The notes beneath the pieces were generated by a model. That model saw only the letters and a list, made by a program, of their open reading frames with translations. It was not told the origin of the DNA and searched no databases. The position numbers and the translations under genes are program-made. 64,000 bases of DNA from Neocallimastix lanati (nom. inval.). Taxonomy: Eukaryota; Neocallimastigomycota; Neocallimastigomycetes; Neocallimastigales; Neocallimastigaceae. The stretch is taken from positions 136,085 through 200,084 of the forward strand of contig JACVTC010000204.1 of NCBI GenBank assembly GCA_016946835.1. The letters are read 5' to 3'. This document shows, piece by piece, positions 44,431-61,359 of this stretch (its first letter is position 1; each line of letters starts with the position of its first letter).

Positions 44431-45440
44431 ATGAAAATATATTTACAGGTGGTACTTTTTTATATTGTACTTAAATTTAGTTACCAAGTGTTAGAAAAGA
44501 ACGATATTTTTGACATTTATATAGGTATGGATTCATTAAAAAAGAACAAATTAAATTTAAATTTTACAGATGATATATTATACTCAATTGATAAGGATAA
44601 TAATCCCATTGAACTTACGACCTTTCATTATAATGCGTGTCTTAGTATTTGCAAGAATGGTGATATGGTGAGACTAATAAGAAATGTGCTGAAAATGATA
44701 TTTCAGAACCAATTAATATTTTAATATCTTTAATGATAACTAACCAAGAAACTACCACCTAAAAAGCTCGCTTAGAGAGGATAATAAAAATGATACCTAA
44801 TTTATTAAAGGATCCTGTAATTAAATTATTTGATCAATTTTAATCAGTTATTGCTGATAAGACTGATGATTTAACAAGAACTAAACTTCACCCTCATATG
44901 ATAGAATTAAAGCATGGTGCTAGACCTATTAAATAAGGGGCATACAGATTATCAAAGGTTCAAGCATATGATCTTATATGTCTTAAAGAAGAAATATCAA
45001 AATTAATTAACAACAGTTATATTGAACCATCTCACTCTCCGTAGTCTTCTTCTGTAGTTTTAGTTATGAAGAAAAACGGTAAATACGGGATGAGTGTTGA
45101 TTACCGGAAACTCAACAACTTGGCGATGAAAGATTCATATGATCCTACTTTAATTGAAGAAATTCTTTGTTACGTAAGGGAATAATTTTGTATTGTCAAC
45201 TATAGATTTGTTCATTGGGTACCATCAAGTCCCTCTGTATTCAGAACATCAAGATTTAACTCGCTTCACTACGTTAATATGAAAATAATAATTTTAAGGT
45301 AATACCATTTGGACTGAGTAATGCTCCTACCACCTACCAAAGGGAGATTAATAGAATATTCTTTGATTTAATTGGCAATTTCTTTTTCATTTATATTAAT
45401 GATCTAGTGGTACTTTCAAATTCTTGGGGGTAATATGTAA
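44431..45440 (+). pseudogene. pol: Degraded protease and RT of a Ty3/gypsy element
   Basis: 44431-44724 is open with a retropepsin C-terminal motif (IYIGMDSLKKNKLNLNF). Downstream, across stops and shifts, are ISKLINNSYIEPSHSP, VLVMKKNGKYGMSVDYRKLN (near 45060), IPFGLSNAPTTYQRE and FIYINDLV (near 45390; YIND replaces YIDD). Clearly inactive. Confidence 0.75.
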
Positions 45441-46019
45441 AAGATCTGACTAATTTTTGAAATTTTTAAAATATTTTAAAAAAAATTCTTTAAAAATTAT
45501 AAAAATTGGAATTATTATAGCAATATGGAACATATAACAAATAATGCATCAAAATGTTTCAGTAATTATTTAAATAATTTATTTATTTTTTAAAAACCCT
45601 TCTTTTTATAAATTAATATGTGTATTAAAATAAGAATAATCTTTATCTTATAATGATTACAAAAGGAAAAGTGCAGGAATATTGAAAAAAAAATATTAGG
45701 AAGAACTAATGATATCAATATTTTAATTGAAAAATACAAAACTATGGAATCTAAATTAATTAATTGATAATGGAAGATCTAGAAATGATATTGTTGAATT
45801 ATGGCTTAAAAGTTTAATTAAATTAAATGATATAAATACTGATTTGTAAAAATGACAAAGAAATGATTAAATGAAAAAGATTATTTGAATTCTGTTGCAA
45901 TTATTAATAATAATTAAAATTAATTTTAATTAAAAATCCATAATTTCTTAAAATTTTAATATTTCCAAAAAATTTAATTTAAATATAAGAAGACTAAATT
46001 GTTTTATTAAGTGAATTTC
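45441..46019. other. AT-rich sequence, possible gag remnant
   Basis: No open frame of note. It lies between an RT remnant and a gag remnant, an order opposite to that within one element, so two copies are joined here. Confidence 0.4.
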
Positions 46020-46640
46020 GTTTCATAAAAATTAGAAGAAATGAAAAAGTTAAAGTCTTTAATATTCGTTACATATCCTTATATCATAAACTTGATAAAA
46101 AAAGAGGAAGAAAGATTAGTGTAATGGATTATGATGACTCATTATCAAACAATAAAGAAGCCTAGAGAAGAGTATCGTTGATGATATGCCTATTAACAAG
46201 ACTTTTGAAGTTGCTAAAAAAAATAGATTAGTACTATGATATTTTAATGATAATCAAGAAAGTACTCCTAGAGAAAAATATTTCTCTCTAAAAGTAAATT
46301 TTTTTTAAAAAAAAAACAAAATTCTCTATAAAGAAAATCAATAAAGAGTCCTCTGTTGATGAACTCACGAAGAAAAATAAGGAATAAGAGATAAGAGCTT
46401 GTTTCTTCTGCCAAGAAGGAAGTCACTTCCGATCCGATTGTCCTAAATTAAATGCAATCATTGAGTATAATTGTCAGAAATACTTGGAACAAAAACGTTT
46501 AAAATAATTAAAGGGGGAGGAAGGACTCTTACCATCAATAAATCCTCTTCGCTAAAGTATCAATAAAGTTTAGATCAAAGTGGGTTAATCGAAAATGTAA
46601 GAAAAGAAGAACAAGTAAATGATATCAATAAAAAATAATA
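46020..46640 (+). pseudogene. gag: Fossil gag and pol start of the E1/E2/E4 family
   Basis: Shows IRRNEKVKVFNIRY (about 46030), YHKLDKKRGRKISVMDY, several stops, then an intact CCHC knuckle CFFCQEGSHFRSDCPKLNA (46419 onward) and TAA at 46505-46507. The pol side continues briefly to about 46640, then homology ends. Useful as an old copy that still carries the frameshift signal. Confidence 0.75.
46498..46550 (+). promoter_or_regulatory. Fossil -1 frameshift signal
   Basis: T TTA AAA (46498-46504) directly before the stop; GGGAG (46515-46519) with CTCTT (46526-46530) by two G-U pairs; GAAGG (46520-46524) with TCTTC (46546-46550); second loop 15 nt as in E1 and E4. Confidence 0.6.
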
Positions 46641-47069
46641 TGAATATTAAGGAGTTATTTGAACTATGCATATATAATGCTTAAATACATATGACGATAT
46701 ATGCATAAATACAATGAAATTACATAGTTGATGAAAGCTGTGAATGGAATGAATATGCATATGTATGCATAGCTATGTTATGTATGATTATATATGCGAT
46801 GTATGGAGCAAAAGAGCAGTGAATACTTGTAATTTATGAACGCTGTAAGTATAATGAAAGCATATATGATGATGTTTGTATTTATATATGAATCGATATT
46901 ATTAAAATATTAATAAATTTTATTTATAATCGAAACATAGTAAAAATAATATATATATATTATATAACTAAATACACTTGACGTCAAAGTATATATTATT
47001 TATTATTAAATAATAGTATTAATTATTGAAATGTAATTCAGTTATAACTATTTCAATTATAATATATTA

Positions 47070-47472
47070 AATATTAGTTTATATCTTCTGAATGATCCTG
47101 AGTAGGATTATTGTCATAATAATTATAGTAATAATTGAATTAAATAAATATGAAATAAAATATTAATAATTATATAATAATAAACTTTTTAATAAAACTT
47201 AATAACAAATTTTAATAACTACAATATTTTAAATAGTATTATAATTTAAATAATAATATTTTATACTACTATATTTGTCATCTTGACTTATAATGTTATT
47301 TAAAACATTCTAGTTATTATTAAAATTTGATATTAATTTTTATTATAAAGTTTATTATTATTTAATTATTAATATTTTATTTTATATTTATTTAATCCAA
47401 TTATTACTATAATTATTATGACAATAATCCTACTAAGGATTATTCAAAAGATTAAGACTAGTATTTATATAA
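47070..47472. repeat. Foldback element, arms of about 175 bp
   Basis: Arm 47070-47248 is the imperfect reverse complement of 47288-47472, including the block AGGATTATTGTCATAATAAT in both arms. Spacer about 40 bp. No coding sequence. It may be a foldback or MITE-like element, or two inverted LTR ends. Confidence 0.8.
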
Positions 47473-47689
47473 AATAATTAATATAATAATAATTTTTAAA
47501 ATTAATAAAAAATAAAATAATATTAATAAAAGTTCAATATTGACAATATAAATTTATGATAACAATATAACATATTTAAAATAAATAAATATAAAAATAA
47601 ATATAATATTAGCTAATGTAAAATATTATTTAATTATAAGATAACTTTTAATTGTATAATATATTTTCGAATTAAATATTTTATGGATA

Positions 47690-48350
47690 TTGAAATTCTT
47701 TTTGAAAAATTTTTTGAAATTACCAAATAATGTCCAATATCAAATAGTAATATAAACATTGTTGTCACAGATATAAATAATATAGAATCAACTACTGATT
47801 TTGAAAGTAGTAAGGAAGGGTATAATATTAATAATAATAACAATAGAAATAATATTGTTAATAATAATAGAATTAGTGATAGAGAAAATAGGAATATTAA
47901 TATTAGTGATAATGAAAATAATAGTATTGTTACTAATAATGTACTAAATAGGTCAATTGATGACTATTGCATTAATTTTAGTAATTTTCTGAATAATGAA
48001 TGTGCAAATATATATGGACGTGGTACCGATTATATAACTTCCTTCTTGGTGGAAGATATAAAGACATTATTGATTTAAAATATAAAAAGGTATGGAATGT
48101 TTTGTTTAATAACCAAATTGTTTTTGGTGATTATTCTAGAACGCCATCCTTGGTGAGATCTGGGACTATTTTAAGAAAAATTATGACTAGGGCTAGTATT
48201 CGACAAGGACTATTATTTCAACGGTATAAGTGTAAACTAACCAGGAGCGTCAATGCTGAAAATGTAGTAAGGCAGGCCAGCAGGGTCAATGCCTCGGAAG
48301 GGAAGACCATAATTTTTTTCAGTTTATCAATTCAAACACTAATCTAGTAT
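47690..48350 (+). pseudogene. Asn-rich coding remnant
   Basis: A frame from about 47690 to TAA at 48076, with one early stop, encodes Asn/Ile/Asp-rich sequence like the E3/E6 tail, then DDYCINFSNFLNNECANIYG. Another frame (48000-48347) reads GTILRKIMTRASIRQGLLF. Probably an old retroelement piece; function unknown. Confidence 0.35.
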
Positions 48351-51592
<3,242 letters not shown>

Positions 51593-51779
51593 AATTTTTT
51601 TTGTTAAAAAAAGCTGTTTTTTATTTAATTGAATATTTTTTGTTAAGAAAATTATATCTTATATAAATTATTGTATATAAAATTTTTAATTATATATATA
51701 TATTAATTAATGTCAATCAATATTTGAAAAAAAAAAAAAAAAAAAAAAAAAAAGAGTTTATTCCTAAAAAAAAGTCTTT

Positions 51780-52190
51780 TTAATTTTTATCCTGGTGTTA
51801 GTACTTAGGACTAATACACATAAGGTCTATGGATAAATTACTTCTTGAATTTATATAGGGCGATTTTCGTTCTTCAAGATGGTGTTATGGCAAGTATTCC
51901 TTTTGATAGGCTATATAATTGTTAGTTCAGAGAGCATTTGATCTGAGAGGATTAGTGTTGTTGTTCCTCTATCAACGATGGTTCAAAAGATCATTGAAAA
52001 GAAGCCAACCATATAAAGCTAAAGCGGGGTATAGGGAATGTCTTTCATATTAGCTTTTTTTAAATAGAGATGAGTGTCGATGACCAAGAGGTATGCAAAG
52101 AATCCAATAAGACTTTGATACATTTAAGTGAGAGACTGGAGGCCCTATTGTCCTCTCTCTCGTTAATCCCAGTCAAGAAAAAAAAATATT
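51780..52190. other. GC-richer island, unidentified
   Basis: Markedly less AT-rich than its flanks, bounded by homopolymers. No long frame. Short hairpins such as CAGA/TCTG near 51930-51955 occur. It could be a remnant of a retroelement leader or a non-coding RNA; nothing decides it. Confidence 0.35.
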
Positions 52191-53285
<1,095 letters not shown>

Positions 53286-55955
53286 ATGGATTTAAAAGAA
53301 AAAAAGGGGGCAAATGAAAGAATTTCTTCAGTATTAAATTCTCATAAAGAAAGTCAAAGAAAGTTAAGGGCGGCATTTACAGAAAATCCAATAATAGGAG
53401 ATGATCAATATGAAAAAATTAAGTCGAAAATTCAAGAAGAGAGAAAACATGATTTAGAAAGACAAAAATATTTGAATAGATTTAAAGATGTAAGATTCCA
53501 ATATTTAATTAGTCCAAAACATGAAAACTATGATAGTATTTTAAAAGAAGATTTAAGTTATCCTGTTGTTCCTGACCGTTTATTACCAAATAAAACTGAT
53601 GTTGCTTATGAAAGAGATGGAATTCCTCAGTTGGTATGATATAAATAAAGATAAATATATATACTATTATTATTTAATTTTTTTTTATTATTTTATTATT
53701 TTAATTTATGATATAATAATCTTTAAAATATTTTAAACCTAAAAAAATTTAATTTTTTATTTTATTTGCTCTATTTACATTTCTAAAATACATATATATA
53801 TATATATATATTATTATATATTACATTATTTGATGGATCATTAATACCAATAATAATATAGGTATCTCAAATATCTAGTAAAGATGATGTTATTTGCCAA
53901 AAGTCTTTAATAATTTTATGTCAAATGTTCCATAAACCAGAAAATATATATCTTGGTTTTGTTGAAGGTAAATTTTATTAGAAATTTGTATAAATGTAAT
54001 TTGAAATAAAATCATCATTTTTTTCATTATATAATTAATTGTTATATTGTTATATTGTTATATATATTTAAAAAATATTATTATTATTATTATTATTGTT
54101 ATTATTATTATTGTTATTATTATTATTGTTATTATTATTATTGTTATTATTATTATTGTTATTGTTATTATTGTTATTGTTATTATTGTTATTATTATTA
54201 TATAGATGTTCTTAATAAAGCAATAAGGATGATTAATGATCCCAGAATTTTGGTTAGACAAAAAGTTACAGAATTGCTTTATTTATATTCAAGTAAATAA
54301 TATATTGATATTAAAATAAAATAAAATAAATAAATAAAATAAAAATTTAAAATAACTATTATATGTAATTTTTAATCTTCATATTTTATTTTTTATTTTT
54401 TATTATTATTAATTTTTTTTATAATAAAAAGCACATACTTATGGTAAACAAAAGTTATTAGAAAAATTAAATATATTAAATATTTTATCAAATCGTTTTA
54501 GTGATAAAGATGAAGTCGTTAGAAAAAATACATATAAAACTTTTCTTAAATTATGTGAACATCAAGATGGTGAATATTACATGTGATTTTTGCTAATTAT
54601 TACTAAAAAAAACAATTTTGATTAACATAAATATATTAAAAAATTTAATCCTAATATTAATATCAAAATTGACATATATTACTTTAGGTATTGATGCTGT
54701 ATTGAATCTTTTTTTATTTAATCGATTGGTAAAATTAATTGATGATGAAAAAATGGCTTTAAAAAGTATTATATTAGAAATTATTGCAAAGTGTATACGA
54801 TATGGAAAACCGAAAATTATGCCCGCTGCTGCAATTAAATTAAATATTATTGTATTCTCTAAAAGTCTCTTATTATCAGGAGTAAATAGTGAAAAAGTTA
54901 AAATAGCGGCATCAAAATGTGTACAGGCTTTATGGTAATTAATATATATTATTTCATTTTAAATATTATATATATAATTATAATCTTTTATATATTTTAA
55001 TATTAAATAAATAATTATGATGATTAAAATCACTTTTTTTTTATTATAATTAAAATATAAATAAATATTAAAAATATACTTATAATAATATAACAGTTAT
55101 TATGAAGAAGGAAAAGAATTAGCTACTAAGCATGGTCTTATTGACATTTTTGTTCAAATTATGGTTGTATCTTCGAATGAACTAAGAAGAGAAGCTGCTA
55201 AAGCATTAATGTGGTATGTTAATAATTAATATATATGTATTACTATTATCAAAGGTTAATTATTGGATGGATATTAATAATAAAAAAAATATTATAATAA
55301 ATCATTAATAAGGATAACTTTATATTGTGATGCAAAAAAAAAAATAAATAAAGAGGGTATTCACTCTATTATATGGATGTTAAATGATGACAGTGACCCA
55401 TCTTTCCAATTATCATTAATTAAAGTATTTATAGTTTTTAATTTATATAATTTTTTAAGGGTTAAAATGAAATAAAATATTTATTTACTTGTTTTAATGA
55501 TAATATTAATGGTAATAAAATTTATTAATAAACTCATTCTATAAATAGATTTTAACAAATTGTGCAGAAGATCCAGTTGGAAGAGAAGTTATTGATTTAA
55601 ATTGCTCATCAAAGGTATTAATAATAATAATAAAAAAAAAAACATATTTATTAATATATATAAATATATAATGTTCGTATCAAAAAAAAAAAAAAAAAAA
55701 AAAAAATTTACTATTAAATTTTTTTTTTTTTGTAAAAATTTATATAAATATATTGCCTTTTGTAATTTATAAAATTATTACAATATTATTGAAATATATA
55801 TACATGTATATAATATATATCAGTTAAAACGTTTAGCAACTTCATCTCCATCAGAATTAATTCTTAAAGCAGCAAGAATTGCTTTAAGTGTAATATATTG
55901 GAAACCATGGAAAAAATATAATTTCGAAGAAGAAAGCAAAAAATTTGTAGTTTAG
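53286..55955 (+). CDS. RSPH14: Radial spoke head 14-like armadillo protein (nine exons)
   Basis: Inferred exons: 53286-53633, 53862-53967, 54206-54292, 54432-54569, 54688-54934, 55097-55213, about 55312 or 55356 to 55424, 55549-55614, 55824-55955. All introns are GT-AG; phases agree except at exon 7. The protein (about 360 residues, near the family's usual length) starts MDLKEKKGANERISSVL, has armadillo-type helical repeats (INDPRILVRQKVTELLYLYS; SSNELRREAAKALMW) and ends VIYWKPWKKYNFEEESKKFVV. RSPH14 (RTDR1) belongs to the flagellar axoneme, fitting a zoosporic fungus. At exon 7, TTTT at 55318-55321 puts an armadillo-like stretch (LYCDAKKKINKEGIHS) out of frame; a run one base shorter would fit, suggesting an assembly indel. 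Identification is from pattern, not alignment. Confidence 0.7.
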
Positions 55956-56890
55956 AAATAAATATTATATAGTTAATATTTATTTAATAATTCTTATTCT
56001 TTTATTATTTTTCTTTAATTCTCTCATTGTTATATTTATTATTATTAAAAAAGGTTCAATTTTTTTTTTTTTTTATTTTGATCTTTTTTTTATTTTTTTT
56101 ATTTTTTTATTTTTTTTTTGTTTTTATTTTTATTTTATTTTTATTGTTCTTATTATTATTTTAGAATATTGCAATAACTTACTACATAAATAGATCTTTT
56201 TTTCTTCTTATATATTTATATATATTTCTATAAATTTTTAATATTTTAATTTTTAAAAATAGCAATACATTATTCACATATATAAAATTTATATTAATTA
56301 TTAATTATAAGTATTTAATAAAAATCAAATAAATTTAAATAATTCAAAAATTCGAAAAAGAAAATTTTATTCTTTAGTATATAAAAGATACTATTTTTTT
56401 TTTATTAATACTAATATTAATATTATAACATTACCATTTATTTTTTATATTTAAATACGGAGTTTTTATATTTAATTTTTATTTATTTTTATTTTTTTTC
56501 ATCAATTTATTATATTTATTTTTTTTTTTTTATTTATTTATATTTATTTATATTTATTTATTTATTTTATTTTTTTTTTTATTTTTATTTTTTTAAATTA
56601 ATTAAAAAAGATATTTTAAAATGAAAAAATTTGAACAAAAAAAGTAATAAATATAATAATAATAGATAAATTAATGAAAAATAATAATAAATAATAAATC
56701 AATAAATAAAATAAAATATTTGAGAAATTTTATTTTATTTATTTCATTTTATTTTTTATTTTTTATTTTTTATTTTTTTATTTTTTTTTTTATTTTTTTA
56801 TTTTTAATTTTATTTTTTTGGATAAAATAACAATAGTAAAAATAAATTATATAAATACTTTTACTTTATCATTCTAATTATAAATAAATA

Positions 56891-56927
<37 letters not shown>

Positions 56928-57007
56928 CATCACTAAATATAATTATATCTATTTTAATTATTAAAATTATAAACATAGAATATAAATAAGATTTTTTTTT
57001 TCTTTTT
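55956..57007. other. Convergent intergenic region
   Basis: Homopolymer-rich spacer between two convergent genes. No element recognised. Confidence 0.5.
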
Positions 57008-58519
57008 TTAAAGATTATTATCAATATAATATTGATATCTTTTACGAATATGAATAGGTAATGTTGGATCTTGTAATCGATTTTTAAGAAACTCATTACA
57101 ATCTGAAATATCTTTTCTTTGACGTCTTCTCCTTGTCCTTGTCGAAAGTAAAGGTAGCTCATTACTATTTGATTCGTTACTTGATACGATAGGTAATGGT
57201 ATTGTATTATCCGATGAATTATCTGTAAAAATAGGTAATGCTTTTTCAAATGTTGATGATGGTGAAATTATTGGCTTTATAATTATTGGTTCTTTCAATT
57301 TTTCTACTGATGTATCAATTGTGGGTTTTGCCAATGGTAATACAATTTCATTCTTTTCTGATTCATTTTTTTCCTCTTTAGGATCATTTTTTATATTCGA
57401 AAGTACCTCATTACTATCTGATTCGTTATTTGATACGATAGGTAATGGTAATGATTTATCTAATGAATTATTTGTAAAAATAGGTAATGCTTTTTCAAAA
57501 GATGATGATGGTGAAATTATTGGCTTTATAATTATTGGTTCTTTCAATTTTTCTACCGAAGTATCAGTTGTGGGTTTTACTAATGGTAATACTTCATTCT
57601 TTTCTGATTTCACCTTTTCTTCTTTAGAATCATTTTTCAAATTATCATTTCTAGTATTATTTTCATTACTTTTTTTACCTTTACTATTTTCTTTTTCATC
57701 GAATACACTGTTTGAATTTTCATTATTTTTATTATTTTCATTATTTCTTTTATTTTTACTTACATTCAAATTTTTAGTCAACGATTTTTCGTTTAATGTT
57801 AATGAAGATAAATCATACGTAATTTTATCGATTTCATTACTATAAACAGCTATATCTTGATTTATAGGTGTTAAATTGTTTTTTATTGAAATTTTACTTT
57901 CTTCATTTTTATTTTTAAATTTATCTTTTTCTTCTTTTTCTGTTTTATGATTTAATGTATTACTTTTAGTATTATTATTACTTAACAAAAGACTAGTTCT
58001 TTTCATAGCTGAAAAAGATTTATCATTTTTATAATTTAAAAAAGTTGGAGCTGATTTAGGTGAAATTGACTCAGACATCCAATAATTTCTATTTTTATAG
58101 TTATTACTAAATGGATTATTTGGATTGAATTCTGCATTATTAATTGTTGGTGGAGAATAAACTGCTTGATTTGATTCTAAAGAATTCAAAGAAGAGGAAG
58201 ACAAAGAACTACTTGAAGTTAATGACGAAGATGAATGATTGTTAGAAAATGTTGATGAAGATAAATAAGATGAGGATAAAGAATTTTCATAATCTACTGA
58301 TTTTGATGAAGATGGAATTGGTATAGGTGAAGTAAATGAAACGTTATTTGTTAACTCTATTTCATTATGTTTATTTTTATTACTGAATTCCATTTCATTA
58401 TAAATATTTATCCCATTATTGAAATTATCATTATCTGATTTTTTTTCACTTATAGTATTTTCTTTATCTTTTAATGATTCTGCATTTTCAGTTGTTATAT
58501 TATCTTTAATTTCTGCCAT
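57008..58519 (-). CDS. Ser/Asn-rich protein of unknown function
   Basis: A 503-residue open frame, starting MAEIKDNITTENAES after a T-rich upstream stretch. It is low in complexity: Ser-rich (about 65-115), Asn/Lys-rich middle, and two tandem copies of a roughly 75-residue block (about 305-455) sharing TSVEKLKEPIIIKPIISPSS and FEKALPIF. The C-terminus is basic (RTRRRRQRK) and ends FLKNRLQDPTLPIHIRKRY. No catalytic domain or membrane segment is seen. It is a coding gene by its length in this AT-rich context; likely disordered. A small upstream exon cannot be excluded. Confidence 0.7.
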   Translation of the reverse strand: MAEIKDNITTENAESLKDKENTISEKKSDNDNFNNGINIYNEMEFSNKNKHNEIELTNNVSFTSPIPIPSSSKSVDYENSLSSSYLSSSTFSNNHSSSSLTSSSSLSSSSLNSLESNQAVYSPPTINNAEFNPNNPFSNNYKNRNYWMSESISPKSAPTFLNYKNDKSFSAMKRTSLLLSNNNTKSNTLNHKTEKEEKDKFKNKNEESKISIKNNLTPINQDIAVYSNEIDKITYDLSSLTLNEKSLTKNLNVSKNKRNNENNKNNENSNSVFDEKENSKGKKSNENNTRNDNLKNDSKEEKVKSEKNEVLPLVKPTTDTSVEKLKEPIIIKPIISPSSSFEKALPIFTNNSLDKSLPLPIVSNNESDSNEVLSNIKNDPKEEKNESEKNEIVLPLAKPTIDTSVEKLKEPIIIKPIISPSSTFEKALPIFTDNSSDNTIPLPIVSSNESNSNELPLLSTRTRRRRQRKDISDCNEFLKNRLQDPTLPIHIRKRYQYYIDNNL

Positions 58520-58637
58520 TAATAAATCCTTTTTTTTTTTTTTTATTTATTTTCATTTTAATTTTTTTTATACAATATAATAAAAATATATATATATTAT
58601 TTATATATTTAGAGAAATGAAACAAATTTAACAATTT

Positions 58638-59812
58638 TTAATTAATATGGTTAAATATTATATTATTTACTGCTTCTGTAGGTGGAAAAATTACGATTCC
58701 TGTTCCTCCACTTTCTGCCATTTGTAAGCATTTTAATGGAAACATTCCACTTTCACCTGACGCAGGATGATAACTTTTTAAATTAATAATAATTGATTAA
58801 TTAATTGTAATATAATTATTTATAATTACTAAGAAATTATATATATGTACATGCATTAAAATTAAGGTTATAATAATATAAAAATATAATTTTCTATATT
58901 TACCCAAATGCCCATCCATCAGGGAAAAAGTGTTGTATTGCTACGGCGTCATCTTTTTTTAATGACAACAAATCAGGGTTAGCCTTTTTATTACTTGACT
59001 TTTCATTATGACTATCATAACTATGATAAGATGGATAACATGTTAAATTTTCCATAATTAATGATAATGGATGTACATTAGAATAATCCTCTTTTTCTTC
59101 AGTTACTACAATATTTATGTTTTCGGACTTTGTAGTATTCTTTTCATAGTCCTTTGGATCTATAATATTATCATTATGTTTATGAATAAATTCACTACCA
59201 TCATGAGATAGAGTAATACTTCTACCACCACCTCCACCCCATCTTTTTTCTTTTATTTTCTTATTTCGATGATGATGGTGATGGTGGTGATGTTTAGTAT
59301 GATAATTGTTTTCTTGGAAAAGAGGTTGCTTATTTCATAATTATTTGTTGGAATATTTAAATAATTTTGTTTAATATTATCAATATTATTCATTATAGGT
59401 AGTGAACCTACAGTTGTTTGTGAATATTTTGATTGAATTATAGTTGCATTGACATTTGTATCAATAAATGAACTATTTAATTTTAAACCTTTATTTTTAA
59501 GTAGATATACACCTTTCTTTTCTCCAGATATATATTTTTACTCATATATAGTGGGGGCTTATTACTAATTGTTTGCTGATGCAAAGAAACTGAAGAAGCG
59601 TTTTGATGATCTCTTTCGTTTAATTGCTTGAACTCTCCATTTTTTATTATTTCTGGTTGCTTTTTTTTATTTTCCAAAGGTCCAGTTAATTGACTATTTT
59701 GTTTAATAATAGAGGATAGTGAAGAAGAAACTTCATTTATTTTTTTTATTTCTGTCTTTTCAAACAAAGATGATTGTGATGAGGTATTGGTATCAAATGA
59801 CATATTACTCAT
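58638..59812 (-). CDS. SH3-domain protein (frame irregular)
   Basis: Starts MSNMSFDTNTSSQSS at 59812. The last intron is 58903-58774 (GT-AG, in phase), and the final exon ends at 58638. The C-terminal 60 residues form a eukaryotic SH3 domain (DDAVAIQHFFPDGWAFG / YHPASGESGMFPLKCLQ), split by that intron. Upstream is a His-rich stretch, RWGGGGGRSITLSHDG and disordered sequence. Two frame changes, near 59520-59540 and near 59330, both beside homopolymers or repeats, break the reading; they may be assembly indels, unseen introns, or decay. SH3 domains bind proline-rich partners, often in actin or polarity complexes; the partner is unknown. Confidence 0.6.
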
Positions 59813-61100
59813 TTGTATTTTATCAATTTTTAAATTTTTCTATTTTATTACAGTGTTTTTTTTTTATTATTATTATTTTAAGAAGGGGCATAAAATATAT
59901 TAATAGTAGATATAATTTTATAATTTATTTATGCACTTTTATTATTATTATTGTTGCTTTTGTTGTTATTTATTTATTAAAGTTTTTTCTTTATGCTATG
60001 TAATTAAATAATATATTTAGACTTTAATAAAAGTTTATATATTTAGAATTATTTTGTTCTATTATAATTAAATAAGTATTTAATTTTATGAAAAATGAAA
60101 AAAATAAAAAAGTAATAATTAGATATTGAGAAAGAATATACAATGAATATATATAATAAATATGAAATATTTTAAAAAATAATTATTGTTAAGTTATAAA
60201 TATTGTATGATGTAAAAACAAAGTTTTTTTAATATTATAATTAATCAAAAAAAAAAAAAAAAAAAAAAAGAAAAAAAAAGGATTTTACATAATTGATAAA
60301 TTTGTAAATATATTATTTTTATTTTTAAATAAATATTAAATATAAAAAAAATAATGCATTATTAAATAAAATAATTATATATATATATTTAATGAATAAT
60401 AAAATGTTTGATAATTATGGAAATAAACATTTCAAATTACTACTTTAATAGTAATTTTTATAAATTTTTTAATAATAAAGTAATAAAGTTCAAAAAAAAG
60501 AAACCATAACTTTTTTATATATAATACAATTAATAAATTATTTCTGATATATTATATCCAGTTTTCTTATCAAAGATAAAAAAAATATAAAATATATATA
60601 TATATTTTCAAAATTATTCTTAATGTTTACATTATTAAAGATTTTTTCATTTAAAGTAGATAAATTATTATGTTATTTATGTTAATATTTTATCAAGTAT
60701 TAATAAAATAATAATAACAATTAATAACAATAAAAAAAATTTTTTTTAAAATTTAATTAAAAATTTTTAAAATATATTTATTCTTTTTTTAATTATGATT
60801 GGTTACAAATGAATTTAAATGACTTTTTCTTATTTTTCTTTTTTAAAATTAAAAATACATGTATTTTATTTTATATTCTTTTATTATCTAATTAAATGTA
60901 ACAGAATGAATTTTAATAAAAAATATTTTTTCCCTTAAATTTTTTTAAATATAAATCGATCAATATAAATTTATTACATTATAATGCAAATAAATTAATT
61001 TAATCAATCACATATATTTGAATATATTATATTATTTACAACATTATATAAAATCTTATTTAATAGTTAAAATCAAATGAAAAATATCAACGAAAAAACT
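59813..61100. other. AT-rich intergenic sequence
   Basis: Upstream of the SH3-domain gene. Homopolymers, no gene recognised. A plus-strand frame at 59719-60003 overlaps the SH3 gene start and is rejected. Confidence 0.5.
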
Positions 61101-61117
61101 AGAAAAATAAAAAAGAA

Positions 61118-61294
<177 letters not shown>

Positions 61295-61359
61295 TGATTG
61301 TTTATTGAAATTTACTTTTATTCTATTTTATGTTAAGTATATGATGTTTTTTTTTTTTT

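Noticed and set aside
57321-57845. 174-residue plus-strand frame
   Set aside because: Opposite-strand shadow of the Ser/Asn-rich protein gene; its repeats mirror the duplication in that gene.
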